Below, one piece after another: positions 5,493 through 12,687 of a DNA stretch of 12,687 nucleotides (its first letter is position 1; each line of letters starts with the position of its first letter). Made by a program: the position numbers and the translations under genes. A model generated the notes under the pieces. The model saw only the letters and a program-made list of their open reading frames with translations. It had not been told where the DNA came from and made no database searches. The DNA is from Candidatus Zixiibacteriota bacterium (lineage in GTDB: Bacteria; Zixibacteria; MSB-5A5; GN15; JAAZOE01), in the NCBI GenBank assembly GCA_030588275.1, contig JAUUYJ010000041.1:1-12687 (forward strand). The letters run 5' to 3'.

Positions 5493-8282
5493 TTGCCGGT
5501 GCGCCAATATCGCCGTATATTGCTGAAGATGGGTGTTGAAAAAGATAGAGGATATAATCAGGTTGAGTTGAAACAACCGGAAAAAATCTCTCGTCAGGCG
5601 TATGCTTCAGACGGTTCGATCTATGCCATTGAACCTCGTGAGGTTGTCGTTGCTCACAGCGAAGCAGAGGCGATTTCCGCTTTCCGGGCGGCTCTCAACT
5701 CTAAATTGGCAATAACGCCGCGTGGCGGTGGAACCGGGCTTGCAGGGGGCGCGCTTGGCCGGGGACTGGTCCTTGACTGTTCCCGCTTGTCGGCGATTGA
5801 TCAGATATCTACTTCTGGTAAATTTGTCGATTGTCAGCCGGGGATAATCTATCGCGACCTGAATCAGGCGTTGGCCGATCATGATCTATTTTTTCCGCCT
5901 GATCCCTCGTCAGGGGATAGCTGTCAAATTGGTGGAATGTTGGCGAACAACTCTTCTGGTCCCCGGTCGATCAAGTACGGTTTGACATCACATTATGTTG
6001 AGCGGTTGAAAATTATTAACGGTCAGGGTCAAATTGTTAATCTCCGAAAATTTGAATTAGATTCTGAGGAGTGGAACAGCTTCGCCGGTCAGCATCCCGA
6101 ATATATATCTATCCTGAAATTATTGAAGCAGAATACCGAGCTTATCAAGCAGGGCTGGCCTAAAGTTAAAAAGAACTCAGCTGGATACAACCTCCTGCAG
6201 GTTGTTAATGATCTTGATAGGGGTATGTTCAACCTCCCGGCTTTGTATGTTGGGTCGGAGGGTACTTTGGGCCTGTTTCTTTCCACCCGGCTCAGGCTGT
6301 TGCCCAGACCAGGGCGAGTGACCTGCTATCGTTTATTCTGTGGCAGTTTGGAATCGGCAGGGGAGGCTGTGGCACCTTTGTTGACGACTAACCCATCGGC
6401 ACTTGAAATAGTTGATGGGGCGACCCTTGATCTGATCGGGAGGGAGCGTTTTAATATTCCCGCGACTGTCGAGGCGATGCTGATTGTTGAATATGACGAT
6501 AGTGCGGCTGGGCCTGAAAGTCTCAAAAACGTAACCGCTCAGTTGGCTTTGCAATCACCCCCCGATCAGGCCAAAGATGAAACCGAACGGAATCTTTTGT
6601 GGGCCGCCCGTAAGGCGATAGTTCCGACGCTTTATAAGCATGATGCGGTCAATCGACCGCTGGCAGTAATCGAAGATGCTTCGTTACCGGTGGAAGCGTT
6701 AGTGGAGTTTATTAGTTGGGTTCGCTTACGACTTAAAGAAGAACATCTGACGTTTGGTCTGTTTGGTCACATTGGTGATGGCAATCTCCATATCCGACCC
6801 CTTTTGAATATCAACGATGCCGATGATTTTGCTTTGATGGAGCGATTATATCGTGAAGTTTACCAGCGTATTTTTGAATTAGGTGGTTCATCCACCGCCG
6901 AGCATGCCGATGGCCGGCTGCGCGCACCGGTTCTGAAACAACTGTATGGTGAAGAAATCTATGATATCTTCAAAAAGATCAAGACGGTTCTTGATCCTGA
7001 AAATCTACTGAATCCTGATGTCATCTTATCAGATAAGAAATTCACCGATGATCTTGATTACGAAAAAGTAAAACTGATCTGCGCCGCTTGCGGCAAGTGC
7101 AACGGATACTGCCCCGCCTTTGAAACGTATCGTCGGGAGGATATGTCGCCACGCGGGTGGTTGAGGATGCTCAAGTTGAGGCAGAACGATGGCGCGATGT
7201 CCGAATTTCTCTCCGCTTGTCTCAACTGTAAAAATTGCGAAACTGTCTGTCCGGCGGGAGTTGATATCGCTGGAGAGATTCTTGATTATCGGGCCGAATC
7301 ACCCGACCGTACGGCCGGTCGAGTTATTTCAATCTTCGACAAACAGCCGATCTTTGAAACCTTGCTGAAAGTCGGCTCGCTGGCCAATTCTCTTACCGGA
7401 TCGACTTTGGGTCGTAAGGTCACGGCTCGGCTCGGTCGTTCTAAATTTGGATGGGATGAGAATCTCAAACTTCCCCAACCAGCTTGGAGAAATTTGCGCC
7501 AACGGCACAAATCATTGGTGCCATCCAAAAGTTCTGCTTCCCCCTCCAGTGGTGTTGCTTACTTTCATGGGTGTGCTGATAGTTATTTCAAATCGCGTGT
7601 TGGTGATGCGTTGATCAAAGTTCTTAATCATTACAATATAGAGGTAACCCTTCCGGAGCAAAAATGTTGCGGCCTGCCGATGGAGGTGTATGGCCACAAA
7701 GATAATATGATTAAGAAAGCAAAATTCAATATTGACCGACTGATTGGCTTCGAGGCGATTGTTTTTTCCTGTGCCTCATGTTTGCATCGACTGGCCGAAT
7801 ACGATCAACTATTTGAGACCGGTTCTGAGTATTATGACAAGGCGGTCTCCCTCAAAGATAAGCTTTATGATATAAGCCAGTATCTGAACCATTTGGGAGT
7901 TGATCTACCGGGCGACGATCTGCAGGAAGAAATAGAAATCTCTTATCACCATCCCTGTCACCTGAGGGCGGCTGGTTTACAAGACGAGCCGAATGTTCTG
8001 TTAAATAAGATTGACAAAGTCAAACTACAGCATCCCGAGCGGGCCGACCGTTGTTGTGGCCAGGCCGGATCGCATGGATATATCAATTACCAGGCCGGCA
8101 AGCAGGCATTTTCTGCTAAGAAGACCGAGTACCAGAAGATGAAGGTAAAAATTATTACCTCAAGTTGTCCTTCATGTATTGGAAAAGTACAGCAGGAGAT
8201 GGGAGAGGATGTCCGGGTCTGTCATCCGATTGAAATATTGGCCGACCTGATCGACGGAAAGTCTCTGTATGAAATCAACTGA
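5493..8282 (+). CDS. FAD-binding and Fe-S-binding 2-hydroxyacid oxidoreductase (GlcD-GlpC type fusion)
   Basis: A 929-residue fusion of a VAO-type flavin dehydrogenase with an electron-transfer module, as in respiratory D-lactate dehydrogenases and YdiJ-type D-2-hydroxyglutarate dehydrogenases. The FAD half has PRGGGTGLAGGA (77-88), GGMLANNSSGPRSIKYG (147-163), YVGSEGTLG (252-260) and GHIGDGNLH (425-433). The second half has two 4Fe-4S motifs (C530, C533, C536, C540; C576, C579, C582, C586) and two CCG-type domains: C694, CCG at 725-727 and C760/C763; then C822, CCG at 854-856 and C892/C895. No signal peptide or TM helix is seen, so it is probably cytoplasmic or membrane-associated. The substrate cannot be decided from sequence: D-lactate, glycolate or D-2-hydroxyglutarate are candidates. 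A TTG start with GAAGG seven bases upstream is preferred; ATG at 5529 (residue 13) is the alternative but lacks a spaced RBS. It is the first gene of a four-gene operon. Confidence 0.93.
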   Translation: MPVRQYRRILLKMGVEKDRGYNQVELKQPEKISRQAYASDGSIYAIEPREVVVAHSEAEAISAFRAALNSKLAITPRGGGTGLAGGALGRGLVLDCSRLSAIDQISTSGKFVDCQPGIIYRDLNQALADHDLFFPPDPSSGDSCQIGGMLANNSSGPRSIKYGLTSHYVERLKIINGQGQIVNLRKFELDSEEWNSFAGQHPEYISILKLLKQNTELIKQGWPKVKKNSAGYNLLQVVNDLDRGMFNLPALYVGSEGTLGLFLSTRLRLLPRPGRVTCYRLFCGSLESAGEAVAPLLTTNPSALEIVDGATLDLIGRERFNIPATVEAMLIVEYDDSAAGPESLKNVTAQLALQSPPDQAKDETERNLLWAARKAIVPTLYKHDAVNRPLAVIEDASLPVEALVEFISWVRLRLKEEHLTFGLFGHIGDGNLHIRPLLNINDADDFALMERLYREVYQRIFELGGSSTAEHADGRLRAPVLKQLYGEEIYDIFKKIKTVLDPENLLNPDVILSDKKFTDDLDYEKVKLICAACGKCNGYCPAFETYRREDMSPRGWLRMLKLRQNDGAMSEFLSACLNCKNCETVCPAGVDIAGEILDYRAESPDRTAGRVISIFDKQPIFETLLKVGSLANSLTGSTLGRKVTARLGRSKFGWDENLKLPQPAWRNLRQRHKSLVPSKSSASPSSGVAYFHGCADSYFKSRVGDALIKVLNHYNIEVTLPEQKCCGLPMEVYGHKDNMIKKAKFNIDRLIGFEAIVFSCASCLHRLAEYDQLFETGSEYYDKAVSLKDKLYDISQYLNHLGVDLPGDDLQEEIEISYHHPCHLRAAGLQDEPNVLLNKIDKVKLQHPERADRCCGQAGSHGYINYQAGKQAFSAKKTEYQKMKVKIITSSCPSCIGKVQQEMGEDVRVCHPIEILADLIDGKSLYEIN

Positions 8283-8811
8283 ATCAACAGGGATGATTAT
8301 TATTTATACCGGTGACGGAAAAGGGAAGACGACCGCCGCATTGGGATTATGCCTTCGAGCGGTCGGGCATGGTTTGCGTGTCGGGATTGTCCAGTTTATG
8401 AAAAGTGATTGGGAGTATGGTGAACTGAAAAGCCTTAAACAGTTTCTGCCTCAGGTGACAGTCAAAACGTTGGGGGCCGGGTGCGTTGGAATTATGGGGG
8501 ATGACCAACCGCTTGAGGTGCATAAGCAGGCCGCATCTGATGCCTTGAATGAGGCTAAAAGAGAAATGGTTTCTGGCAAGTATGATATTCTTATATTAGA
8601 TGAGATCAACATTGCCTTGCATCTAAATCTACTTGATTTGCCGGATGTTGTGGATCTGTTGCAGGGGAAACCGGCTCAGTTAACTTGCCTCTTAACCGGT
8701 CGCTCGGCACCTGTAGAATTAATCGAGAGGGCCGATCTGGTGACCGAGATGATCGAGATCAAGCATCCCTTTCAAAAGGGGAAACTCTCGCAAAAGGGGA
8801 TCGATTATTAA
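8269..8811 (+). CDS. cobO: Cob(I)yrinic acid a,c-diamide adenosyltransferase (CobA/CobO/BtuR type)
   Basis: A cytoplasmic P-loop enzyme of 180 residues that transfers the adenosyl group of ATP to cob(I)alamin or corrinoid precursors to make coenzyme B12. The Walker-type loop TGDGKGKTTAALG lies near the N-terminus (residues 14-26), followed by VGIVQFMK, and the acidic strand YDILILDEINIAL (about 104-116) is typical of the family. Length is normal. The ATG at 8269 has GGAAAG about seven bases upstream and overlaps the end of the preceding gene by 14 nt, implying translational coupling. An internal ATG at 8293 lies nearer the conserved part but has no properly spaced RBS. No other B12 gene is in view, so this probably serves salvage or activation rather than a local biosynthetic cluster. 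Confidence 0.93.
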   Translation: MKSTESTGMIIIYTGDGKGKTTAALGLCLRAVGHGLRVGIVQFMKSDWEYGELKSLKQFLPQVTVKTLGAGCVGIMGDDQPLEVHKQAASDALNEAKREMVSGKYDILILDEINIALHLNLLDLPDVVDLLQGKPAQLTCLLTGRSAPVELIERADLVTEMIEIKHPFQKGKLSQKGIDY

Positions 8812-9758
8812 TGTCTGACCAGCAAATGGCGAACGATCATAATAATCTGAATTCAAACAACATCCCACCGGTGGCGGTATTGGGTGGGTCTGGTTTTATC
8901 GGTTCCAGTTTGGTCATGAAACTCCTTCATGTTGGGGCAAAGATTAACCTGTTGACGCATCATGTGGAGCATGATCTGGTTTCGCCCCGCGGACAGTTAA
9001 AGTTTTTTGAGGGAGATATCAACAATCAGGAATCTTTGGAGGCCTGCTTTTCTGGTTGTGCGGCAGTTTTTCATTTGGTTGGAATCATTGCTGAAACGAA
9101 GCAGAATACTTTTCAGAAGACGGTCCTTGAAGGAACCGAAACGGTTGTTCGGGCGGCTAAAAAGGCCGGCGTAGGAAAAGTAATTTATCTCTCGGCTCTG
9201 GGAACCAATGTCAAGGCGCAATCGAAATATCATCGATCTAAATATGGTGCGGAACAAACGATCATCAAGTCCGGTTTGGATTATACGATATTCAGGCCGT
9301 CGGTAGTTTTCGGTCCGGGTGACCAATTTATAAATATGGTCGCCGGGATGATCCGTTCGTTACCGCTGTTACCGATCATTGGGGATGGTTTGTATAAATT
9401 GCAACCGGTTTTTTTGGAGGACTTGACATCGGTTATGGTGCTTAGTTTAAGTCGCACAGAATCGTCCGGGAAACTGTACGAAGTTGGTGGACCGGAGGCA
9501 TTGACATATTTGGGAATTGTCGATATTATCAAGCAGGTTTTGAATAAAAAACGGTTGCACATACATCTACCAATGGGACTGATGCGTTTGGTGGCCTCAG
9601 TTTTGGAAAAGGTTTTATCTCCCGCTCCAATAACGGTCGATCAGCTGAAGATGATGAAGGCCGGTTCAACCTGCGATCACAAGATTGTGGAAAAACAGTT
9701 TGGATTGAAATTTACCCCTTTGGGCAAGGAGTTGCCCACATATATGGAGAGATCATAA
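8811..9758 (+). CDS. NDUFA9-like atypical short-chain dehydrogenase (NAD(P)-binding)
   Basis: A 315-residue Rossmann-fold protein of the extended/atypical SDR type related to the complex I accessory subunit NDUFA9 and similar NAD-dependent epimerase-like proteins. The nucleotide-binding motif VLGGSGFIG is at 23-31, followed by FEGDI (66-70) for the adenine side, VFHLVG (86-91), YLSALG (126-131) and a YHRSK at 140-144 giving the Y-x3-K pair. FRPSVVFGPGDQF (161-173) is also typical. The reaction is unknown; relatives act in quinone or lipid metabolism or bind complex I. The start at 8811 overlaps the cobO stop by one base (TAATG), with AAGGGG eleven bases upstream. The open frame extends further back inside cobO, but that part does not look like a real N-terminus. 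It also overlaps trxB by one base. Confidence 0.85.
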   Translation: MSDQQMANDHNNLNSNNIPPVAVLGGSGFIGSSLVMKLLHVGAKINLLTHHVEHDLVSPRGQLKFFEGDINNQESLEACFSGCAAVFHLVGIIAETKQNTFQKTVLEGTETVVRAAKKAGVGKVIYLSALGTNVKAQSKYHRSKYGAEQTIIKSGLDYTIFRPSVVFGPGDQFINMVAGMIRSLPLLPIIGDGLYKLQPVFLEDLTSVMVLSLSRTESSGKLYEVGGPEALTYLGIVDIIKQVLNKKRLHIHLPMGLMRLVASVLEKVLSPAPITVDQLKMMKAGSTCDHKIVEKQFGLKFTPLGKELPTYMERS

Positions 9759-10705
9759 TGGCTCAAGAGAAAAACGAAGAAAAACATTTTGACATTGTCA
9801 TTGTCGGTGGTGGACCGGGTGGACTGACCGCTGGTTTGTATGGTGCTCGCGCCAATTTGAAAACGGTTGTAATCGAAAAATATATGCCGGGTGGTCAGAT
9901 TTTCAATACCGAAGAGGTGGAAGATTATCCTGGGTTTGAACATATCTCTGGAGCGGAATTGGCGACCAAGATGGCTGACCATGCCAAAAAATTTGGTTTG
10001 GAAATTATCTCCGACGAGGTGACCGAAGTAAAATCGGATGGGGATTTTAAGAAGGTTGCGGTTGGTGCTTCAGGGGTCAACTATGTTGGTAAAGCTATGG
10101 TTGTTTGCCCCGGCGGATCGGCCGTCTTTCTTGATGTACCTGGAGAAAAAGAGCTGACCGGTAAGGGCGTTTCGTATTGCGCAATTTGTGATGGTGCCTT
10201 CTTCAAAGATCAAGTTATTGCCGTCGTTGGTGGTGGGGATGCCGCCGTTGAAGAGGCGATCTTTTTGACCAAGTTTGGTTCCAAGGTTATCATCATCCAT
10301 CGTCGGGATGAACTCCGAGCCCAAAAGGTGATTCAACAGCGGGCCTTTAAAAACCAGAAAATCGAATTCATCTGGGATTCGGTTGTTGAAAAAATTAATG
10401 GTGAGGCCAAAATTGAATCATTGAATTTGAAGAATGTAAAAACTAACGAAACGTCAACTCTTGATGTTGGTGCCTGTTTTGTTTTTATCGGGTTCTACCC
10501 CAATACTCAAATCCTTCCTGACGAGATCAAAACTAATAAAGAAGGATATATTGTTACCAATACCAGTATGGAGACGACAATTCCGGGTATCTATGCCTGT
10601 GGCGATGTTCGGGAGCAGTTGGTTCGTCAGATTACCAACGCCGTTGGTGATGGAACGACCGCCGCAATGGCGGCCGTTTACCGGATCGAAGCAATGGATG
10701 ACTGA
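9758..10705 (+). CDS. trxB: Thioredoxin reductase
   Basis: A low-molecular-weight flavoprotein disulfide reductase of 315 residues, the usual length, that passes electrons from NADPH through FAD to thioredoxin. Motifs: FAD site GGGPGG (17-22), PGGQIFNTEEVEDYPG (44-59), redox-active CAIC (141-144) followed by DG, second dinucleotide site GGGDAAVEEA (158-167), HRRDELRA (181-188) whose arginines favour NADPH over NADH, and ACGDVR (280-285). One variation: the stretch that usually reads ATGA near residue 117 reads CPGG. GGAG lies eight bases before the ATG, which overlaps the previous stop by one base. It is the last gene of the operon, followed by a terminator 50 bp downstream. No thioredoxin gene is adjacent. 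Confidence 0.95.
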   Translation: MAQEKNEEKHFDIVIVGGGPGGLTAGLYGARANLKTVVIEKYMPGGQIFNTEEVEDYPGFEHISGAELATKMADHAKKFGLEIISDEVTEVKSDGDFKKVAVGASGVNYVGKAMVVCPGGSAVFLDVPGEKELTGKGVSYCAICDGAFFKDQVIAVVGGGDAAVEEAIFLTKFGSKVIIIHRRDELRAQKVIQQRAFKNQKIEFIWDSVVEKINGEAKIESLNLKNVKTNETSTLDVGACFVFIGFYPNTQILPDEIKTNKEGYIVTNTSMETTIPGIYACGDVREQLVRQITNAVGDGTTAAMAAVYRIEAMDD

Positions 10706-10754
10706 GCATTGTAATTAATTCTTAAGGAATTTCTGAAGGAAACATATCATAGTC

Positions 10755-10789
10755 AAAAAAATGGTGGGGTGAATCCCCGCCATTTTTTA
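10755..10789 (+). terminator. Intrinsic terminator of the trxB operon
   Basis: A long hairpin with GC-rich core GGTGGGG (10763-10769) pairs with CCCCGCC (10775-10781) including one G-T pair, five-base loop. It is extended by an A run on the left (10755-10761) and six Ts on the right (10783-10788). The A and T flanks mean it can terminate transcription from either direction. Confidence 0.9.
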
Positions 10790-10991
10790 TGCAATTCAGA
10801 TGTCAATTTGTTTCAAAACTTCATTCAAACAGGCTCTGAAAGTTCCGGTATGGACTGTTTGGAAATGATACAATGATCCGATAATCTTAGGATGTTCAGC
10901 ACGAATTTAAATTATGACGTAAATATCCCCTCGCAAATGTAGGAAAAACGGCCAGTCTCTCAATTGTGTATAGAATTCAACCTTTAAGTTA

Positions 10992-11019
10992 TTGCCAATC
11001 TGCCGATATCTTGGATAAT
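10992..11019 (+). promoter_or_regulatory. Candidate promoter of the sensor kinase gene
   Basis: TTGCCA (10992-10997) and GATAAT (11014-11019) are 16 bp apart, a fair sigma-70-type match. Initiation would fall near 11026, very close to the ATG at 11040, which would leave almost no ribosome binding site (GGAG is at 11023-11026). A promoter further upstream in the AT-rich gap after 10790 is therefore also possible; I saw no other clear element there. Confidence 0.25.
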
Positions 11020-11039
11020 AATGGAGAAATGAAAACGGC

Positions 11040-12687
11040 ATGAAATTAAGAATTCCCGGAATATTATCTCGAATCTCATTTCTGGTAATTATAAACTCCC
11101 TGTTTATTTTTGCCGTTTTATCCTATATCAGTTTTGATAATGAGGAGTCATTCCGCGAACGACTCCTGGCCCGGCACGTATCCGGCATGGCCCGGTTTTT
11201 CACTCTTGAACTTGCCCATCATATCCAATCGTCTGACAGCGAACATCACGACTCTGGTTCTGACAACCTTCTTCATCTTTATGGCAATGCAAAGGAAATG
11301 ATTGTCGGTCTGGCTGGGGTGACCGTTTTGAAACTGGAAAACAGCTCAAGTGAGTATCTGGTTGTCTTCTCACAATATCGCCCGGATCTTTCGGATATGG
11401 TGCAAACTCTTCAAACCAGAGCGGCGTTGGAATATCTACCTAATCAAAATTGTAGTCAGCCGCCGCTTGATCCTGAAGAGAGCCGATTTTCCACAATCTA
11501 CATTCCATATCAGGTCGGCGATGATGAATTTGCTCTGGCCGTTACATATATCCCGGATGAGCTTTTGCCGGCAAATTCAGAGTACCGCGAGACGATAATG
11601 GTTTTCTTTTTGATTATTACCCTTTTGACGCTGTTGATTATCAATCTGCTGTTTAAGAATTTTATTCGACCATTGCGTGACCTGATTGTTGGAATGGAAT
11701 CGATGACCAGAGGAGAGAATAAATACCAAATCCAAAACGTCCGTCGGGATGAAATTGGCCGGGTTGCATCGGTTTTCAATAAGATGTCGGTTGGGTTGTG
11801 GGAGAAACAACGACAGGTTTTTGATTCGAACAAAAATCTTAAGGTTTTGAATAAGAAACTTACCGAAACGCTTCATAAACTTTCTGATGCCAATCGAGCA
11901 TTAGTTGAATCGGAAGCGTTTTTGAGCAAGCTGGTCGGAAATGCTCCGTTTGCAATTATTGCCACCAACGATCGGGGCCAGATTCTAACCTTTAGTAAGT
12001 CGGCGGCGGCTACCTTTGAAACCGATCAGGAAGAGATTATGGGGAAAGATATTTTCCGTTTCTTCCCAATCAACCCGGACAATGTTCTGCCGGATAATCG
12101 AACCGATCAAACGGTTGCGGAATTGGAAATGATCTGTTGCAAACAGGGGGGCGAAAATTTCCCGGCTCTGGTTAACCGTGCCCCGATAGTCGATCAGAAA
12201 AACCAAATCTGTGCCTACCTGTTTATCATCCGCGACATCAGCGAATCACAAAGTTTCCATGAAATGTCGATATCAATTGACCGCATGGCGACGCGTGGTC
12301 GGATGGCGGGGGAGATTGCCCATGAGATCAATAACTATCTCGCCGTCATTCTGGGAAATGTTGAACTGTTGCCCCTCTTTTTGGCCAAGGGTGATCACGC
12401 CAAGGTTGATCAGAAGCTGGAAGTCTTACGTGAGACGGTTACCCGTATTCAGGCTTTTGGCGAAGGGTTGATGGGGTACGGCAACGAAGAGGCGGTTTTT
12501 GAACCGGGTGATTTGAATCAGATGATCGGGAATTTGGTCGCCTTCCTGAAACCACAGAATCGTTATGACAATATCCGATTCGAACTTGACCTGTCATCTG
12601 AAATTACGCTGGTCGAATTCGATAGTGGCCAACTGCAACAGCTCTTTGTAAATCTTCTCAATAATGCCGCCGATGCGCTCCATGAAA
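11040..12687 (+). CDS. Membrane-bound PAS sensor histidine kinase (3' end missing)
   Basis: The open frame from ATG 11040 continues to the window end, 549 codons, and is cut inside the ATPase domain. Order: TM helix 1 (about 11-32, FLVIINSLFIFAVL), an extracytoplasmic sensor region (33-185) of no family I recognise, TM helix 2 (about 186-207), HAMP (about 208-260, with IRPLRDLI and RRDEIGRVASVFN), a short linker helix, PAS (about 293-405, ending FIIRDIS), the dimerisation and phosphoacceptor domain with EIAHEINNYLAVILGN and phosphorylatable H428, and the start of the HATPase domain with N-box FVNLLNNAADAL (536-547). The G boxes lie outside the window. An in-frame stop at 11019-11021 and no start codon between it and 11040 fix the earliest start. 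GGAG is 13 bases upstream, rather far. The ligand and the partner response regulator are not visible. Confidence 0.92.
   Translation, partial: MKLRIPGILSRISFLVIINSLFIFAVLSYISFDNEESFRERLLARHVSGMARFFTLELAHHIQSSDSEHHDSGSDNLLHLYGNAKEMIVGLAGVTVLKLENSSSEYLVVFSQYRPDLSDMVQTLQTRAALEYLPNQNCSQPPLDPEESRFSTIYIPYQVGDDEFALAVTYIPDELLPANSEYRETIMVFFLIITLLTLLIINLLFKNFIRPLRDLIVGMESMTRGENKYQIQNVRRDEIGRVASVFNKMSVGLWEKQRQVFDSNKNLKVLNKKLTETLHKLSDANRALVESEAFLSKLVGNAPFAIIATNDRGQILTFSKSAAATFETDQEEIMGKDIFRFFPINPDNVLPDNRTDQTVAELEMICCKQGGENFPALVNRAPIVDQKNQICAYLFIIRDISESQSFHEMSISIDRMATRGRMAGEIAHEINNYLAVILGNVELLPLFLAKGDHAKVDQKLEVLRETVTRIQAFGEGLMGYGNEEAVFEPGDLNQMIGNLVAFLKPQNRYDNIRFELDLSSEITLVEFDSGQLQQLFVNLLNNAADALHE

Noticed and set aside
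8685..8810. Upstream extension of the SDR reading frame into cobO
   Set aside because: The 42 extra codons overlap conserved cobO sequence in another frame and are low-complexity in charge. The TAATG junction at 8811 with an upstream purine-rich RBS is the better start.
11021..11043. Tiny ORFs of three and four codons just before the kinase start, as a coupled leader peptide
   Set aside because: They are too short to distinguish from chance, even though the second one overlaps the kinase ATG as ATGA.

Overview
This window reads as chromosomal DNA of moderate GC content from a bacterium with an anaerobic or facultatively anaerobic, iron-sulfur-rich redox metabolism. The evidence is a full-length pyruvate:ferredoxin oxidoreductase, an Rrf2/IscR-type regulator with three clustered cysteines, and a fused FAD/iron-sulfur 2-hydroxyacid oxidoreductase. 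A signal-peptide-like N-terminus at the left edge and a two-TM sensor kinase at the right edge fit an ordinary bacterial envelope. The phylum cannot be fixed by reading alone. A little-cultured FCB-type lineage is possible, but that is a guess. No transposase, integrase, phage gene, CRISPR array, tRNA or rRNA was seen.

Layout. Positions 1-44 hold the first 14 codons of a leftward gene with a strong ribosome binding site. Positions 55-356 are non-coding and hairpin-rich. They carry a 9-bp long-range closing stem, several internal hairpins and a good leftward intrinsic terminator, so this looks like a structured RNA or riboswitch-type leader of the edge gene, of a class I do not recognise. Three leftward genes follow, in transcription order: an Rrf2-family regulator (5237-4809), a dCTP deaminase homologue (4726-4175) and nifJ (4054-413), which ends at its own terminator (355-388). 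The regulator has a consensus-perfect sigma-70-type promoter (TTGACA, 17 bp, TATAAT) and an inverted repeat just upstream of it that could be its operator.

Divergently, 5493-10705 is a tight four-gene operon: FAD/Fe-S oxidoreductase, cob(I)alamin adenosyltransferase (cobO), an NDUFA9-like atypical short-chain dehydrogenase, and thioredoxin reductase (trxB). Each junction overlaps (14, 1 and 1 nt), and a strong hairpin terminator closes the unit at 10755-10789. After a 250-bp gap a sensor histidine kinase begins at 11040 and runs off the right edge, cut just after its N-box.

How the parts work together (inference): PFOR makes acetyl-CoA and reduced ferredoxin, the oxidoreductase feeds electrons from a 2-hydroxyacid into the cell, TrxB maintains thiols, and the Fe-S-type Rrf2 protein could tune this cluster to iron-sulfur or redox status. 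The most unusual points are the dCTP deaminase homologue, in which the catalytic glutamate of the family is a serine while the rest of the protein is well conserved, and the unexplained structured region at the left edge. I did not find a clear new multi-gene defence or mobile system.
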